This document shows, piece after piece, positions 40,279 through 53,200 of a stretch of DNA of 64,000 nt. Both the position numbers and the translations under genes were made by a program. The notes beneath the pieces were generated by a model. The model had not been told where the DNA came from, searched no databases, and saw only the letters and a list, made by a program, of their open reading frames with translations. Each line of letters opens with the position of its first letter. Position 1 is the stretch's first letter. The DNA is from Bugula neritina (Eukaryota; Bryozoa; Gymnolaemata; Cheilostomatida; Bugulidae), in contig OZ037765.1 of assembly GCA_964035545.1 (NCBI GenBank), forward strand, positions 18,656,698 to 18,720,697, given 5' to 3'.

Positions 40279-42355
40279 GATGAATATTGATGTCCCTCAG
40301 ACTGTACCGACATAGAGATGGCAAAGCGAAAGTAGACAGGAAGTGAAGGTAAAATTTAGTCTATAATAAAACAATCTCCAGTAAAATAAAAAAAATTTGA
40401 AAACTTATGTTTTAATTAAATCTAAATTTATACTTTGCGTTTAAATTTTTTTTTTAAAGTATTTGCATTTATATATAATGTTTTATATACTAGTATTAAA
40501 AGATGACTTTAATTATTAATTACAATAATAATATTATTATTTTAGTTTTACTAGAACTACTTCTAGTTCTACTAAAAGTATGAGTATGTAAAACTAAAGC
40601 TATCTTACATTTACTGCCGATTGAGTAGTAAAGTACACATCAGTATGAGTATCATACTCTATCTTAATCTGTCTATCATAATCTTAGTGATAATCATAAA
40701 GTAAAAGTGGTAATGATAATTAAACTCTCAACTCATACCCACTTCACTTTCAGTTTCAATATCATAATCATTATCATACTCACTATCATACGGATGCTGT
40801 TGGACGGGGGTTATCACTATAAGTATAACTATTACTATTAGTATTAGTATTACTATTAGTACTGCTATTAGTATTACTATTAGTATTAGTTAATGACTTA
40901 ATGTATTTGACAATAAATAATATTATTCAATAAATTATTATTAATAATAAACTGAAATAGATTAACTTTTAAGATAATAAAAATAAAATTTAATCAATGT
41001 TATTGTACTTGTAGTTAATACTGATAGTTATACTAGTAGTAGTATAAGTAAGTAAGTATTAGTATAAATACTATTAGAAGATTAATCTAAGGTATGTTAA
41101 GCTTGATATAGATGTTTATATTATTTATATTATTAAAATTAATATTATGCTATTAGTAATACTCGTAGGCACTAGCTGTAGGTACATGTGACTCTGAAAA
41201 TAAAATATCGCTATGGCTATAGGCATAGCCTAGGCTTTGTGGCTATAGCCATTAATAGACCATTATTACTATGATAATCATAATCACCTTGCATTTGATA
41301 ATGATTATTATACTATAATTCATACTCATAGTTATAGTATGAGTATCTGTATTGCAAACATTATATTTATCATTTATATCAATATTTTTGACTTCTTAGT
41401 TATTACTATCGATTTTGTTTATTAGTATTATTGATACTGATCCTCATACTTACAGTTACAGTTACTCTTGTATTAGAAGTTAAAGCTATACTAATTGGTA
41501 ATACTAATAACTAATAGTAACTATAAGTATAAGTAAAACTAATGCTTATACCTAATATAGGACTGTTGTTTGTTGGTCCAAAACTTAGTCACCCTAGCCT
41601 GGGTCTAGTGTTACTGTTGAGTTTGAGAGTGACAGTCATGAGTATTGGCTGTAATCACTTAGTTAATAGTTTTTGCTTTCACTTTCAGTATTGATCTAAA
41701 GTTTGGTTTACACTTCAGTTAACTCATAAACTGGCCTAATGTGTAGTACTCCTTCCTTCTTTCTTTGGAAAAGGGAGGGTGCCACATTTCAATTATTTAA
41801 AAGACATATTTTGACAAAATTATGATCATTCTGGTTTACTTTGGTACACAGCCTATACTATAAACACAATTTAGAAGCAACTTATTTTACAGGGGAAGTA
41901 AAACTGTTGACAGAAACCTAATAATTTACTTGTACCTAAATTGTTTAGTAACTTGTTAGTCTGGATTTTGTTACAAATATAGCTTTTTATGATAGTGAAA
42001 CACAAATATTTCATCTCGTTAAAGCTAATTTTAAAAAATTATTGGTAAACAAAACTTTAAATTGTATTTTAACGGAAAAAGTTATGATTTTTTTCAAGTT
42101 TAGAAAAAGTAGCACACAACCTACACACATGCAGATTGAATTAACTTTCTGGAAGTTATTTTGCATATAAAAAATCTTTCTTAGTCGACAGAAAAACATC
42201 AAAGCAAACTATTTGCAAGCAACAACTAAATCTTGAAACATATTGTAGCTGTTAGTTAAGAGTTGTCTGTTCTTGTATTTCAAATACACCCCCACCCCCC
42301 CTCCCCCCTATTCAAGAGTAATAAAAACATAATATTGTTTTACAGGTTCACAGTG
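40279..42355. other. Intergenic between divergent NDUFV2 and RNF146; cryptic repeats
   Basis: About 2 kb. From about 40550 to 41560 it is dominated by attagtatt/actatta and ataatgataatc-type cryptic repeats. A C-rich tract lies at 42289-42308. A splice acceptor (ttgttttacag, ending 42345) lies 10 nt before the RNF146 ATG, so an upstream noncoding exon probably sits here or to the left; I could not place it. Confidence 0.5.
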
Positions 42356-43622
42356 ATGGAGTGCCCTGTATGTTACCAACAGTGTGTCCATCCAGTCAAG
42401 TTGCCTTGTAATCACATATTCTGTTATTTATGCGTCAAGGGTGTGGTAACTAGAACTAGGAAGTGTGCTATGTGCCGCATGCCTATTTCCCTTCAGTATC
42501 TTGAAAATCCTGAAGTGGTTGATGAATCAGATCTCAAGGTTGACTGCAACAGTCAGCCTAACATAATTCAGTGGTTCTATCAAGCCAGAAGTAGAGGCTG
42601 GTGGCTTTATGAAGAGAGAATTGCTGTTGAGATAGAGGAAAGGTTTGTGTTATTTCAATTGACTTGAATTATATCAAATGTTTTTTAAATTCAAATTTAT
42701 TCGATGGCTGAAATCTAAAGCATAATGTGCATAACTTTACGTACTTTTTTTCTCTTGTTTGTAGCTTTTAATTTTTATTTTGCTCTCTGTGTTTAACAGT
42801 AACTTAAGTCATATTGTTAATGTGACTTCACTGTAATGTTATCATACATCAGCGCCCTTTGACTTCACAGGGTAACAATTTGAGCTTGTCTTTCTGTGAT
42901 TCTTAAAAGGTTTTGATGTTTGTGGTAGCTGTAGTTTTAATTAATTTTAAGTCCTGTTAATGGAAGCATTGAATATTTAACATCAAATGGTTTATATGGA
43001 ATAGCCTGTATTTATTGCTTAACAAAATCATACTTTCTATGTGCTAGCAACTAGTTTAAGGGTTGTTTGATAGTAAGAAGACTTTTACCAATATTGAGTC
43101 AATTATGATTCCTCTGTCCACATTCACCCTAGCATTATAATATATTTCTTTTAATTCCCAATTGGTTATTGTACTGTAACTGTTTAGTGATTTTGCAGGT
43201 TTAACGCTGATCCAAATGCTGTATTTGAACTTCAGATAGCAGGATTTTTATATACTATTGACTTAAAACACATGAAGCAATACAGAAAAGATGACAGCAA
43301 TGTAAGTCGAGCTATTAAAAGGGACTATATCAAACATGTAACTGAAGTACAAGGTAAAGCTGGTCTGAGGTTAAATAGAAGTACAAATAGCTTGGCTTCT
43401 AGAACTATTGAAGGAAGTACATCTGCCCAGGACAGAGCCACAAGTAGCAATAGACCAACAAATCCATCACTTTCAGCTGAGCAAGGAAGTGTGTTAAGAC
43501 ACAGAACTTCTAGACAAGCTAGTGATACAGTTGATCTCAGTCAACTTGTAGCAGACATTAATATCAACAGAGACACAGATTCGGAGGGTTCTGAAACTGG
43601 CGGCACAGTGGCTTTAGTGTAG
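42356..43622 (+). CDS. RNF146: RNF146/Iduna-type RING-WWE E3 ubiquitin ligase, 2 exons
   Basis: Exons 42356-42642 and 43199-43622, joined in phase 2 (AG|G); 236 residues (vertebrate RNF146 is about 360). RNF146 binds poly-ADP-ribosylated proteins, such as tankyrase substrates including axin, and marks them for degradation. A complete C3HC4 RING lies at residues 3-40 (C3, C6, C18, H20, C23, C26, C37, C40) with the family step CVHPVKLPCNHIFCYLCVKG. A WWE domain spans about 71-130: WFYQARSRGWW, YEER, then FELQIAGFLYTIDLKHMKQY and the AIKRD end. The C-terminal tail is Ser/Thr-rich and acidic, as in the family but shorter. An in-frame ATG further upstream (42263) is rejected because an acceptor at 42345 lies between. 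Confidence 0.93.
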
Positions 43623-44602
43623 CTTATAGCAATAATGGACTGGAATTTATGTGATTTCAAGTCCAAATTATGTACTAGTGCCAAGGTTGCTTTTATTTTG
43701 ATAACAAAATGTATTACAATTTCTGTTTTAAAAGGAGCATGATGGTGGAAAAAATGTATATTTATCGATATTTTCTGTTTAGTATATGACTAAGTGTTGC
43801 TTCAATTACATAATCTAGTTCGCCTTTCGAATAGTACTTGCTGTAGGTTACATCCACACTAGTTTTATTTTATTTATGTAAATAGCTGTTATTATGTAAA
43901 GCATTCAGGGTAGTAGCTACTGCGTTTTTGGGTGTAGTTTTTTTTTAAATTTATTACCTAATTTTGACATGTCAATCTTAATGGTAACTATGACAAACAT
44001 TTACAAGCTACTAATTCTGTCACTGCCATTTGGTAAAATTGGTAAAATACATACAGGTTTCAGTAAATCTTTATTTTCATTGGCTTTTTTAAATGCAATA
44101 TTATTAGAATTTCAGCATCATTCAAGTATATTTACTGATAAAATCAGTAAACATTGCTTCAAAGATACTAATCAACCAAACTATGGTACACTGAGTTACC
44201 TTTCCCTTTGCTAATTACTGATTAACAAAGCTGTGCCACTGATCAAAAATGGCCGATAACTCCCACCCATAAAATTGACCAATTACAGTATTGGTTGCAT
44301 GAAACTATTTGTACCTCAATAGCTAGCAACATAATTATTATAAATAGATATTTCAATGAAACTTTACTGACTAGTGGCAAGCGTTTGAAAAATATAAATT
44401 TATAGAATGGTCACAAGCCAGATAATAGCGGTATGCGAGATAAAGCATAAAATATGTTAACAGGGACATAGACTCCAAAGATGGAGTATTTGTAAAGTTA
44501 TAAATTAATGTGATAGAGCATAGTAAAATTTAATCCTGAGTAAGCCTGAATTCAAAATAACCAGTGTGGGTAAAGTTTAGTGGAATGGTTAAAGTAGAGC
44601 AA
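43623..44602. other. Convergent 3' region between RNF146 and the AGPAT5-like gene
   Basis: About 980 bp holding the 3' UTRs of two genes that point at each other. I see no clear polyadenylation signal and no gene. Confidence 0.4.
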
Positions 44603-47600
44603 TCAATGATATTTCATCCACAAAATGCCTAGTAAGCTGCCAATAAATGTTGAACTCAAGTAGGCATATCGGCCAAAGGGAAAAGCCAAACAAGTCAAAG
44701 TGACACATGTGTTAAACAGAGTGTGTGGCAGTGTTTGAGACCATTTGCTGACTGGAACAAGTTCCGCTTTTCCTTCTTCAAACTGACCAGTAGCAAGAAA
44801 ATTTTCCATCAACCTACAAAGTTTGGTAAAACTAGGCATTAGACATAATTGACTGCTGTTAGATACCAACCTTTTAAGTACCCAGATTTGGAGTCATAAA
44901 TGTGACAAAGCAGAGGTAAAAATTAGCCTGTAAACTAACTCGTAATGAAATGCTGGTTGTTAATTTAAATTAAAATACTTTGTAACTCCTAAAATGTTCA
45001 AATAAGGAATCCAACCTTTAGCATTCTAATAGAAGAAATCAACCGGTTTTCATATGAGTGATAAAATAATAGTAAACTTGTAAAATTAATACATACTTGT
45101 CTTTCCTTTCAAAGCAGAGATGCAACCACCTTCCTACTTCTTCTTCACTTTCATACGGTACGTCATTCATGTTAATTTTTCTAATATTTACGTGAATTTT
45201 TGGGGAATACCCAAGAGCAAAGTCTATCATACCAGGTGCTTTTACTCTTGCATATCTTTCGGTGCTATTTGACCATTGCCTGGTGGCTTCGTAAGCAATA
45301 GTAACATCATATACAGAGTTGAAATGAGAATGGAGATGATTCAGCGCTAAAAACATGCCTCTAGATCTAGGTGTCAAGTGATTTTCTAATACAGGCCAGC
45401 CTGAATAAAATTGAAATAATAATTATTATTCATAAATTCAGAGTCTTGGTTAAGTTGAGCAAAGTTACTCAAACTCAGTTAGTGAGTCAACTATTATAAG
45501 AAATATCATTACATATCACAGTCACTTTGATTAAGCTGCACAAAAAGTTACATGTTAACCTTAATGCACACCAAACAATCTTGGTAATTACATATTATAC
45601 GTAAAAAAGGTTTCGTTACCAAAACGTACCTTTATCCTGTGCAAATTTTTGGCTTTTGACAATGGTGCTTGTTTTTACTGGATCAAACCTAGTGCCTTCA
45701 GGAAATATTGTCAGCCATGTCTATAATTAATTAATGTTTATGTCAGATATTTGCAAATGTTGATCTGGCAAACAGTTCAACAATAAAAAATATTAAGAGA
45801 AACATTTTATAAAGTTTGAAATGTGTTCAAAAAGGCTAGCAAAAGTAATATCTTAAAATTTGTTTTTCAACAAAAATTAAATTAACAGCAGTACAAAACC
45901 AGGAATCGCTAAAAGCAGCACAAAGTTGGAGTCATTGTGTACAGCTATTGCATGTCAACACATTGTTGTCCAAACTTCAAACCCCCAGCTTCAAATCCAA
46001 TAACTCCACCCCTCCCCCGGAATCACTGCGCTCAGTGACTAAAAACTTGTGCTGGTTCTAGCAAGATCCTAAAAATCCAGTGGACACTATCCTGACATGA
46101 CAGAAAGTTTCAAGTATCAACAAACATGTTCCAAATCTATACATTTGGAGCATGCTTGTAAGAGTTATGGTCTGGTGGTTATAAGTGCCAACTATGTACT
46201 GAGCTGACAAACCCTCATACAACAATTGGTGATAACAGGGAAACCGTCGATTCATAATTGCATTTAAACAGCAGCAAGCCATATTGTAGGATAGTTTGAG
46301 ACAAAAAGTATATAACCTGCTTAAAGGAAAGATTGTTAAATTTTCCCTGGATATGGTAACTATAAACAAATATGAGTTTTCTATGTGCTCAAGAATTGCA
46401 AGTGCCTAGTAAATGGCAAAGGAACTTTAGTATAATGCTGAAACGACTACAAGCAGACACATTTGCTAACCTCAAAAACATGCAATTTTGACAGAAACAC
46501 AAAAATAAAAGCAGGTTAAATGTTAATTGAATATAAATCATATGAAAATACTCTGTTTATTGTTTTTAATATGATTATGCTAATATTTTGGTGAAGTGAT
46601 ATGTTATCATGCACAATCATTTGATAAAATAAACTTTTAAACGGTAAATGGCAATATTTACTTCAATCTTGCTTTTCTGTACTCAACAAAATTGCATATA
46701 CATTTTTACAGCTCTTGAAGTAGATGGAACTAAATGAATAGCTCAGACTTTTACTGCTAGTTGTATGACTTTTACTTTAGAATAAATATTACTGGTACCA
46801 CCATATTAGATAAAGAAAAAATACTAACAATTAACAACAAACTGTTTTACAAGCATGTTTCAGCAACTTGAAGGAAATTACTCTAAATGTTTATTAGAAA
46901 ACTTATTACTATTCTCAGCATTTAGACAAGCTGTTGCACCAATATTGTAGATACTTGGTAGTGAGACTATTAAATAATTCACTATAAAATGTCAAGTGTG
47001 ATGAATGCTTGTGTGTGCAATTTTCAACTTGCTCATTTGTATACCCAGTTCTCAAATCCCAATGGTAGCAGATAATACTTAGTAGACAATATTCAATTGC
47101 TTGAAATTTCTATAACTATTATTAAAACTAAGCCACCAGTTTGATAAAAATCAATACTTACAGGCAGATTATTATTTTTAAGATACTTCAGCTGGTTTAT
47201 TGTTTTCCTTTCATCAAAACTACCAAATCTTCCTACATTTATACAACTGTGCTGTCAAAGAAAATCGAAAATTCAACATTAAAAGCATTTATCAATCCAA
47301 CATGCTAGAATTTTGAAGGTACACCATCATTATAGCCAACATTATTTAAAATAAAACTATCAATAATAGATCTTATTTGTTGACTAAGCAGAAAACTGTT
47401 GGTTGAAGAGATAGCGGTTGTGGGACAAGTGCCCTTTAAATCGTCAAAACCAGAATCTGCAATTCCTTAAACAATGTGAAGCTTAAAACATACCTGCCAA
47501 AAATACAAACCAAAAAATGGTATGTATTTCAGCTCATCTTTGTGCATAAATCTAATTCGCCCCAAGAGATCTTGTTTAATTGCCAACATGTCGACAACGA

Positions 47601-49021
47601 TCCAATCAACTATAGAAAAAGTCAACAGTTACTAGGTTGAATTAAATAAACTATCATTAAAATGAGGTTGAAAATCATGAAATGATGATGTGAATGTTGG
47701 TTCCACAAATAATGACGACATTCATCATCTGCAGCATTTTTATTTCAATAACAATATTATTTGTAGATAGTATATGTAAGAAAAACATGTAAGCTATTCA
47801 CAGCTCATATTTTTCAGCACAACTTGTAAAATAGTCATGATTAGCCAATCATTATTCAAGTAGACCCACCACTAGTTTGATGATTAGATATGTACAGAGC
47901 ATTTTCATCAGAGGAAAAAAACTCTTCATAGTCTCCAGTGTAGGCAATCTACATAAAAATTCAAGTATAAAATACATCATGCTCATAGTAAGATACTGGG
48001 TGCAAGCAGATTTGAATTTGGTGTTGGTAGTTTTAGTTAATGTACATATGTAAGCTCATGATACTATTAAATATGTTGAAAAATATTTATCTTATTGATA
48101 TATATGATGAATATTACAAAGGACTACAGTTAACATCAATCTGCAGTTCAAATCTTCTGGAGAGATTGTTGGTAACTTCTTCAAAGTCAATTGAGTAAAG
48201 AAGCAATATACATTATCATTAAGATTACTGTTTACTCATTGCCCATTGGTGTATTAGATTTTTTGATAATGTCAATGTATATTTACATTGCGTTCATTCA
48301 TTACTCAATGAAATCTATTGTATGATTATATTTATTGTTTTATAATCGATAACGAGTGTAAACTTAAAACAAGAAAAACTAAATAACTATCGATATCATT
48401 TTGATCTGATTATCCTTATGATTACTACGAGCATGACTATCAGACTTACTCTCAGAGTACTATATTACTGTCCAACTAAAGTAAAAGAACCATTAACAAC
48501 ACATTAACTTTAACTTTTAAGTTAATCATCAAGTTTAATTATAAATTTAATATTAATACTAATAGTTGATTAGTCTAATTTAAATCGAAAAAAATTAAAT
48601 GTTATAATTTCAATAACTAATTTAAAAGTTTGATTTTACACTATGTATAATCACAATGACTTGATTACAATGACTAAAGAGCGCATGAAAAATATAAATA
48701 TAAAATAACATATAATATAAAATATCATTTCTATATTATTAAATGAAATTGAATCATAATCGTAATGATAATCATAATGGTTTTCTAGTTACTTTATCAT
48801 ACCTGGGCACCATTCATGTTTGAAAAAAAGAAAAGCACTGTCCGTTGAAAATTTGACCATATACACTCATCAATATATTCAAACGTTAAAGAAGGCAATA
48901 CGGGTTTGAGAAAATTTAATAATTGAATGGAAGAGTAAATGATAGGCGATGGAGCAACTGTAATAACTGCAGGGACTATCCATCGGGTTTTGTGAAAAAC
49001 CCAAACTCCAGCGAAGATCAT
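44603..49021 (-). CDS. AGPAT5: AGPAT5-type lysophosphatidic acid acyltransferase, 7 exons
   Basis: Exons: 49021-48803, 47948-47870, 47609-47494, 47251-47162, 45720-45630, 45400-45097, 44813-44603; phases all match; 369 residues (human AGPAT5 is 364). The family acylates 1-acyl-glycerol-3-phosphate or lysophospholipids in ER and mitochondrial membranes. The N-terminus has a hydrophobic segment (WIVPAVITVAPSPIIYSSIQ). Acyltransferase motif I is NHQTSVDW (N95, H96, D101: the HX4D catalytic pair). A motif II-like VGRFGSFDERK step and motif III FPEGTRFDP (174-182) follow. AGPAT5-like segments: VYDVTIAYE, SPKIHVNIRKI, VPYESEEEVGRWLHLCFERK. A C-terminal hydrophobic stretch (YLSSTFIGSLLGILWM) suits a membrane anchor. 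LCLAT1 is a close relative, but the short C-terminal part and motif I favour AGPAT5. Confidence 0.93.
46150..46383 (+). mobile_element. Decayed SINE-like copy (AGPAT5 intron)
   Basis: It has an A-box-like tatggtctggtggttata, then aattggtgataacagggaaa, attcataattgcatttaaac and a tail with tccctggatatggtaactat, paralleling the 23.7-kb SINE in order but strongly diverged. Confidence 0.5.
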
Positions 49022-50269
49022 ACTGAATTTATTATATCCTTGAGCTCATATACCCAGCTAGTATTGCATTGCTTCAACCTAATATATTATGATTATTAGA
49101 ATAATCAGTTGTACGACAGATAGAAAATTGAAAAGTCTAACTAAATAATAGCTGTAAGCATGCTGTTTCCGTCCTTTTGACCTAGTTATGACTCAACTGT
49201 AAACAATCAAACGATATTTTTTATTTACATTTTAGACAAATACATTTTATAAAAAAATGTAACAATACAAACATTTTAAACAATTTTTTATGCGTTATTT
49301 TTTTAACATAGATAAGTTGGCTATGCAAAACATTTTAAATTGGTTTTGGAGTCTTTAAAATACTAAAAAGAGCATGCGCGAATTATTAACTATTGCATTG
49401 TGGACAACTTTAGCCTTTTGGGTAAGTAATCCCAGAATTCAATCCTTTATTATAAATACGGCATGTCAGTTTGCTCTACTCATACAACCGTCAAATAGTC
49501 ATGTGTATCAGATAGAGTCATTTTACTTCTGCCTTGCGCTTTCAATCACTTCAGTGCTAGTTTAGTTTGATAAATTGTGTGATGTCATAAATTTAGCAAT
49601 TGTGGCATGGCGATCATTATGATTATAATATAGAGTTATCTTCTAACTTCTAAGCTTGTTGCTCGGTTACTATGCTCGAGTATGGCGTAGCAGTGCGTAT
49701 TCTTCGCTGGCCAATATATTATGTGTAAATAGTTGTCTTCTCTTATACAGACTATGGCAAGTAAATACAACTCCCCAATATATTATCATTCTGCTCACTA
49801 ATACTAATAGAGTGATATATTTGTGAGCATGAACAAATAAATGTGATGATTAAGTAAAACATGTTCATGTTGATGTTGCTGCCTCTCCAGGTTTATGAGT
49901 GCCTGCTACAGTGTGATAACTGGTAACCCATATTTGTGGTATATTCCACATTTTATATTGCAGTCCAAGTCCAAATGTCATCAGCAATGTCAAAGCTGAA
50001 TACTTGTGGAACAGTATTTTTTGTAAAATTTAAATGCAGTTGCATTATATTCTTTATTTGGTGTATTGAATTTCATAACATTGCTTCATAGTGTAGTTGT
50101 GCTTTTACATTTATATACTGACAATAAATCTAGTCATGTATAGCAAGTGATTAAACAACTATATATGTGTAAATACAAATAGTGAAATACCTAGTTTTTT
50201 AAATTTAAACTCTGTGCTTGCATATTTAGCCTTGTTGGAGAAGAAAGTTATCAACTCATCATCTCACTC
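49022..50269. promoter_or_regulatory. Head-to-head region of AGPAT5 and ZNF143
   Basis: About 1.25 kb between two divergent start codons; promoters for both genes should lie here. A CpG-containing segment around 49650-49740 includes a ccaat (ggccaatata, near 49710). An atcccagaattc at 49429-49440 resembles the tcccagaatgc half of a ZNF143/Staf site. An acceptor-like tgcatatttag lies about 40 nt before the ZNF143 ATG, suggesting a noncoding first exon. All functions are inferred. Confidence 0.35.
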
Positions 50270-53200
50270 ATGGAAACGACAGACCAAACGTTGCATGTTG
50301 ACAGCTCTGCTGACATGGGGCCATTGCTAATGCATGAGGTATGTAACTATGTTTATTGTAAGCAACATGAAGTATTGGTAGACCTCTATAAGGTGTAACT
50401 TACATTTTTGCACTTTATTCCAAGAGCCTGTAACTGGCTCATAATTGTATGAAAGGTGGAATTGTAAAACATAAATTTGATGTACAGTAGTTGTCTTTTC
50501 ATAGCAAATCATTATTGGCCAACAATTACTCAAATCACTCCATAACCGATGGCATCATAATCTTCTACATGTACATACATTTGACCCATTTTATAGAATG
50601 CAATAAATATAGATTGTTTGATTGCTAAGTGACCTTCTAATATATTTATTTATTGAATTTATTTTTACCAACTTCCACATGAATTATTGATTTATTTTGG
50701 TGCAATTTCAACTTTAATAATATGCTTAACTTAAGGAAATATGCTAAAATAAGAAACCACTTGTCTTACTGTTGTTTTTCAGTTAATATAATATGTTGGT
50801 TAATATAATAAAATTACAAAATTTTACCACTCAATAGAGGCTTTTCACAAGCCCTCTGGGGACATTTGTATTTTGAAGTTGTCTCCTCCCAGAAGGGCGA
50901 AGTGTAGTCTCCATGATATATAGAACAAGCACATAAAATCAGTAGAAATTTAAGGTTTGTGGGAAGACTATTGCTAGTACCAGTTTTATTTTTTCTGAGA
51001 TTAATATTTTGGCATAAGCACACAGGTTAGCAGTTCCAGAAAATTTTTAAAAATTTTCTTTCTTCAAAAATCTTGAGAAAAATTAACTTCAAAGCATGTT
51101 TGTGGTTTTGGTTACTGCATGAGCAAGTTGAATTGGCAACTATGAGATAAGTCCCATTAATCATTTGTTATGCTGGCTGTCATATTTAATTTATAGCTGT
51201 TGACCTTTCAACTCTTTGGTCAGAATGTGCTGTTAACACAGTGTTAGAGCACTGCTACTCTGCTAGTGCACTGAATGAGACAGCAGATTAGCTGTGTTAG
51301 CATTTTCATTACACTTACACACTTATGCTATGAGAATAGCTAGACTATAACCTCAACATCCATCATTTTCACAAAAAGCATTTTCACAAAGCTATAGATA
51401 TATATTAAATAGACAGATTAAATTTGTAGTATAGAACGAATATGAAATGTGCTTTGATACATGTCGGTTAATTTTCTAATACAGGTTAAATGCATCTATT
51501 GCAATTGTAACAATTGTGCTCAAATAAATATATATCTAGATAATTTAATCAGAAACCGAGATAGCCTTTTAGCAGTTGGCATTCAGGCCCTTGGGTTACA
51601 GCTTTGTTATTTCTTAATTATGCCTGTGGCTTGTAGCATTTAGGAGCATGCAGTAGTGAAGAAATTGAGATAGCCTAAGTTCTTTAACTTTCTTTACGAA
51701 TGTTGGTGTTGCGTATAACACAACTTTTTTGCTACATTTCTAATCTAGAAAAAAGGCTTTTCTCAATTTCTCCATTAGTACTGCATCTACCTTGTGTGTA
51801 GTAGTCATCTCCGTCAACTGCGGTAGATTCAAGATCCTAGTTAATGTATGGTAGGTTAAATTATAGTTATATAATAAAATGGATATACAATATAAAATAG
51901 GTAAACTAAGCTAATCACTACTGCACCTGAAAGCCCAAGTTTCCCAATTCATCAAATTGCAGCATAAACTGAATTCTCTGACAATTACTTTAGAAGGAAA
52001 TTCTGGTTGAAAAGTATTAAGCAGATTCTTACAAGTGAAGCAGTGAAAGCATGTTGATAAAATTTGGTTATTAACATTTTGCTTGGGTTTTCAGTTAAAC
52101 TGTTTAATGTTATAGCTTCTCAACTTCTCATGCTTCAAATATCATGAGCTAGTGTTATTGACACTCAACTGCAGTTATGCAACTAGCTTGGCTGATCCCA
52201 TGGGTCACAAAATGTTATAAAATATAAAGCCTTTCTTAAATTTGAGACTCATATTTGAATGACATAAAATTTTAGAGGTTGGCTATAAGTCACGGCAGCA
52301 CCAATTAGAATATTACAGCTCTTATCTTAAAATAGGCATGCGCGGGGATATGTAAGTTAAAATCAAGTATAACATTTCAATTAAATCTTTTAAATAAAAC
52401 TATTAGACCTGTTGTAAAATATGCAATGAAGATTTAGAGCAGACAAAATATTTCAAGATGGATCGATACTGAATGAAAAGATGCCTGCCTAAATATAAAG
52501 TATTTTTAATAAATTTTTGCATAAACTGAGCTTTGCTTTTCTTGGTAATATTTTTCTTTTAAAGAAGTTTTAGCCATAACATGAAACTATGTAGGCCTAA
52601 AGCATTTACGGTCTTTTGAACATAATGTAGCACAAACTCTTCAAAGTGTAATTAAGTGCACATGCTATCACGCATCATTTTGATACTACAAATTTAATCT
52701 GTCTATATTTAATATATATCTATAGCTTTGTGAAAATGCTTTTTGTGAAAATGATGGATGTTGAGGTTATAGTCTAGCTATTATCATAGCATAAGTGTGT
52801 AAGTGTAATGAAAATGCTAACACAGCTAATCTGCTGTCTCATTCAGTGCACTAGCAGAGTAGCAGTGCTCTAACACTGTGTTAACAGCACATTCTGACCA
52901 AAGAGTTGAAAGGTCAACAGCTATAAATTGAATATGACAGCCAGCATAACAAATGATTAATGGGACTTATCTCATAGTTGCCAATTCAGCTTGCTCATGC
53001 AGTAACCAAAACCACAAACATGCTTTGAAGTTAATTTTTCTCAAGATTTTTGAAGAAAGAAAATTTTTAAAAATTTTCTGGAACTGCTAGCCTGTGTGCT
53101 TATGCTAAAATATCAATCTCAGAAAAAATGAAACTCGTACTAGCAATAGTCTTCACACAAACCTTAAATTTTTACTGATTTTATGTGCTTGTTCTATATA

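Noticed and set aside
42263-42355. N-terminal extension of RNF146 to an upstream in-frame ATG
   Set aside because: It crosses a C-rich tract and a strong splice acceptor at 42345; the RING starts right after the ATG at 42356, which suffices.
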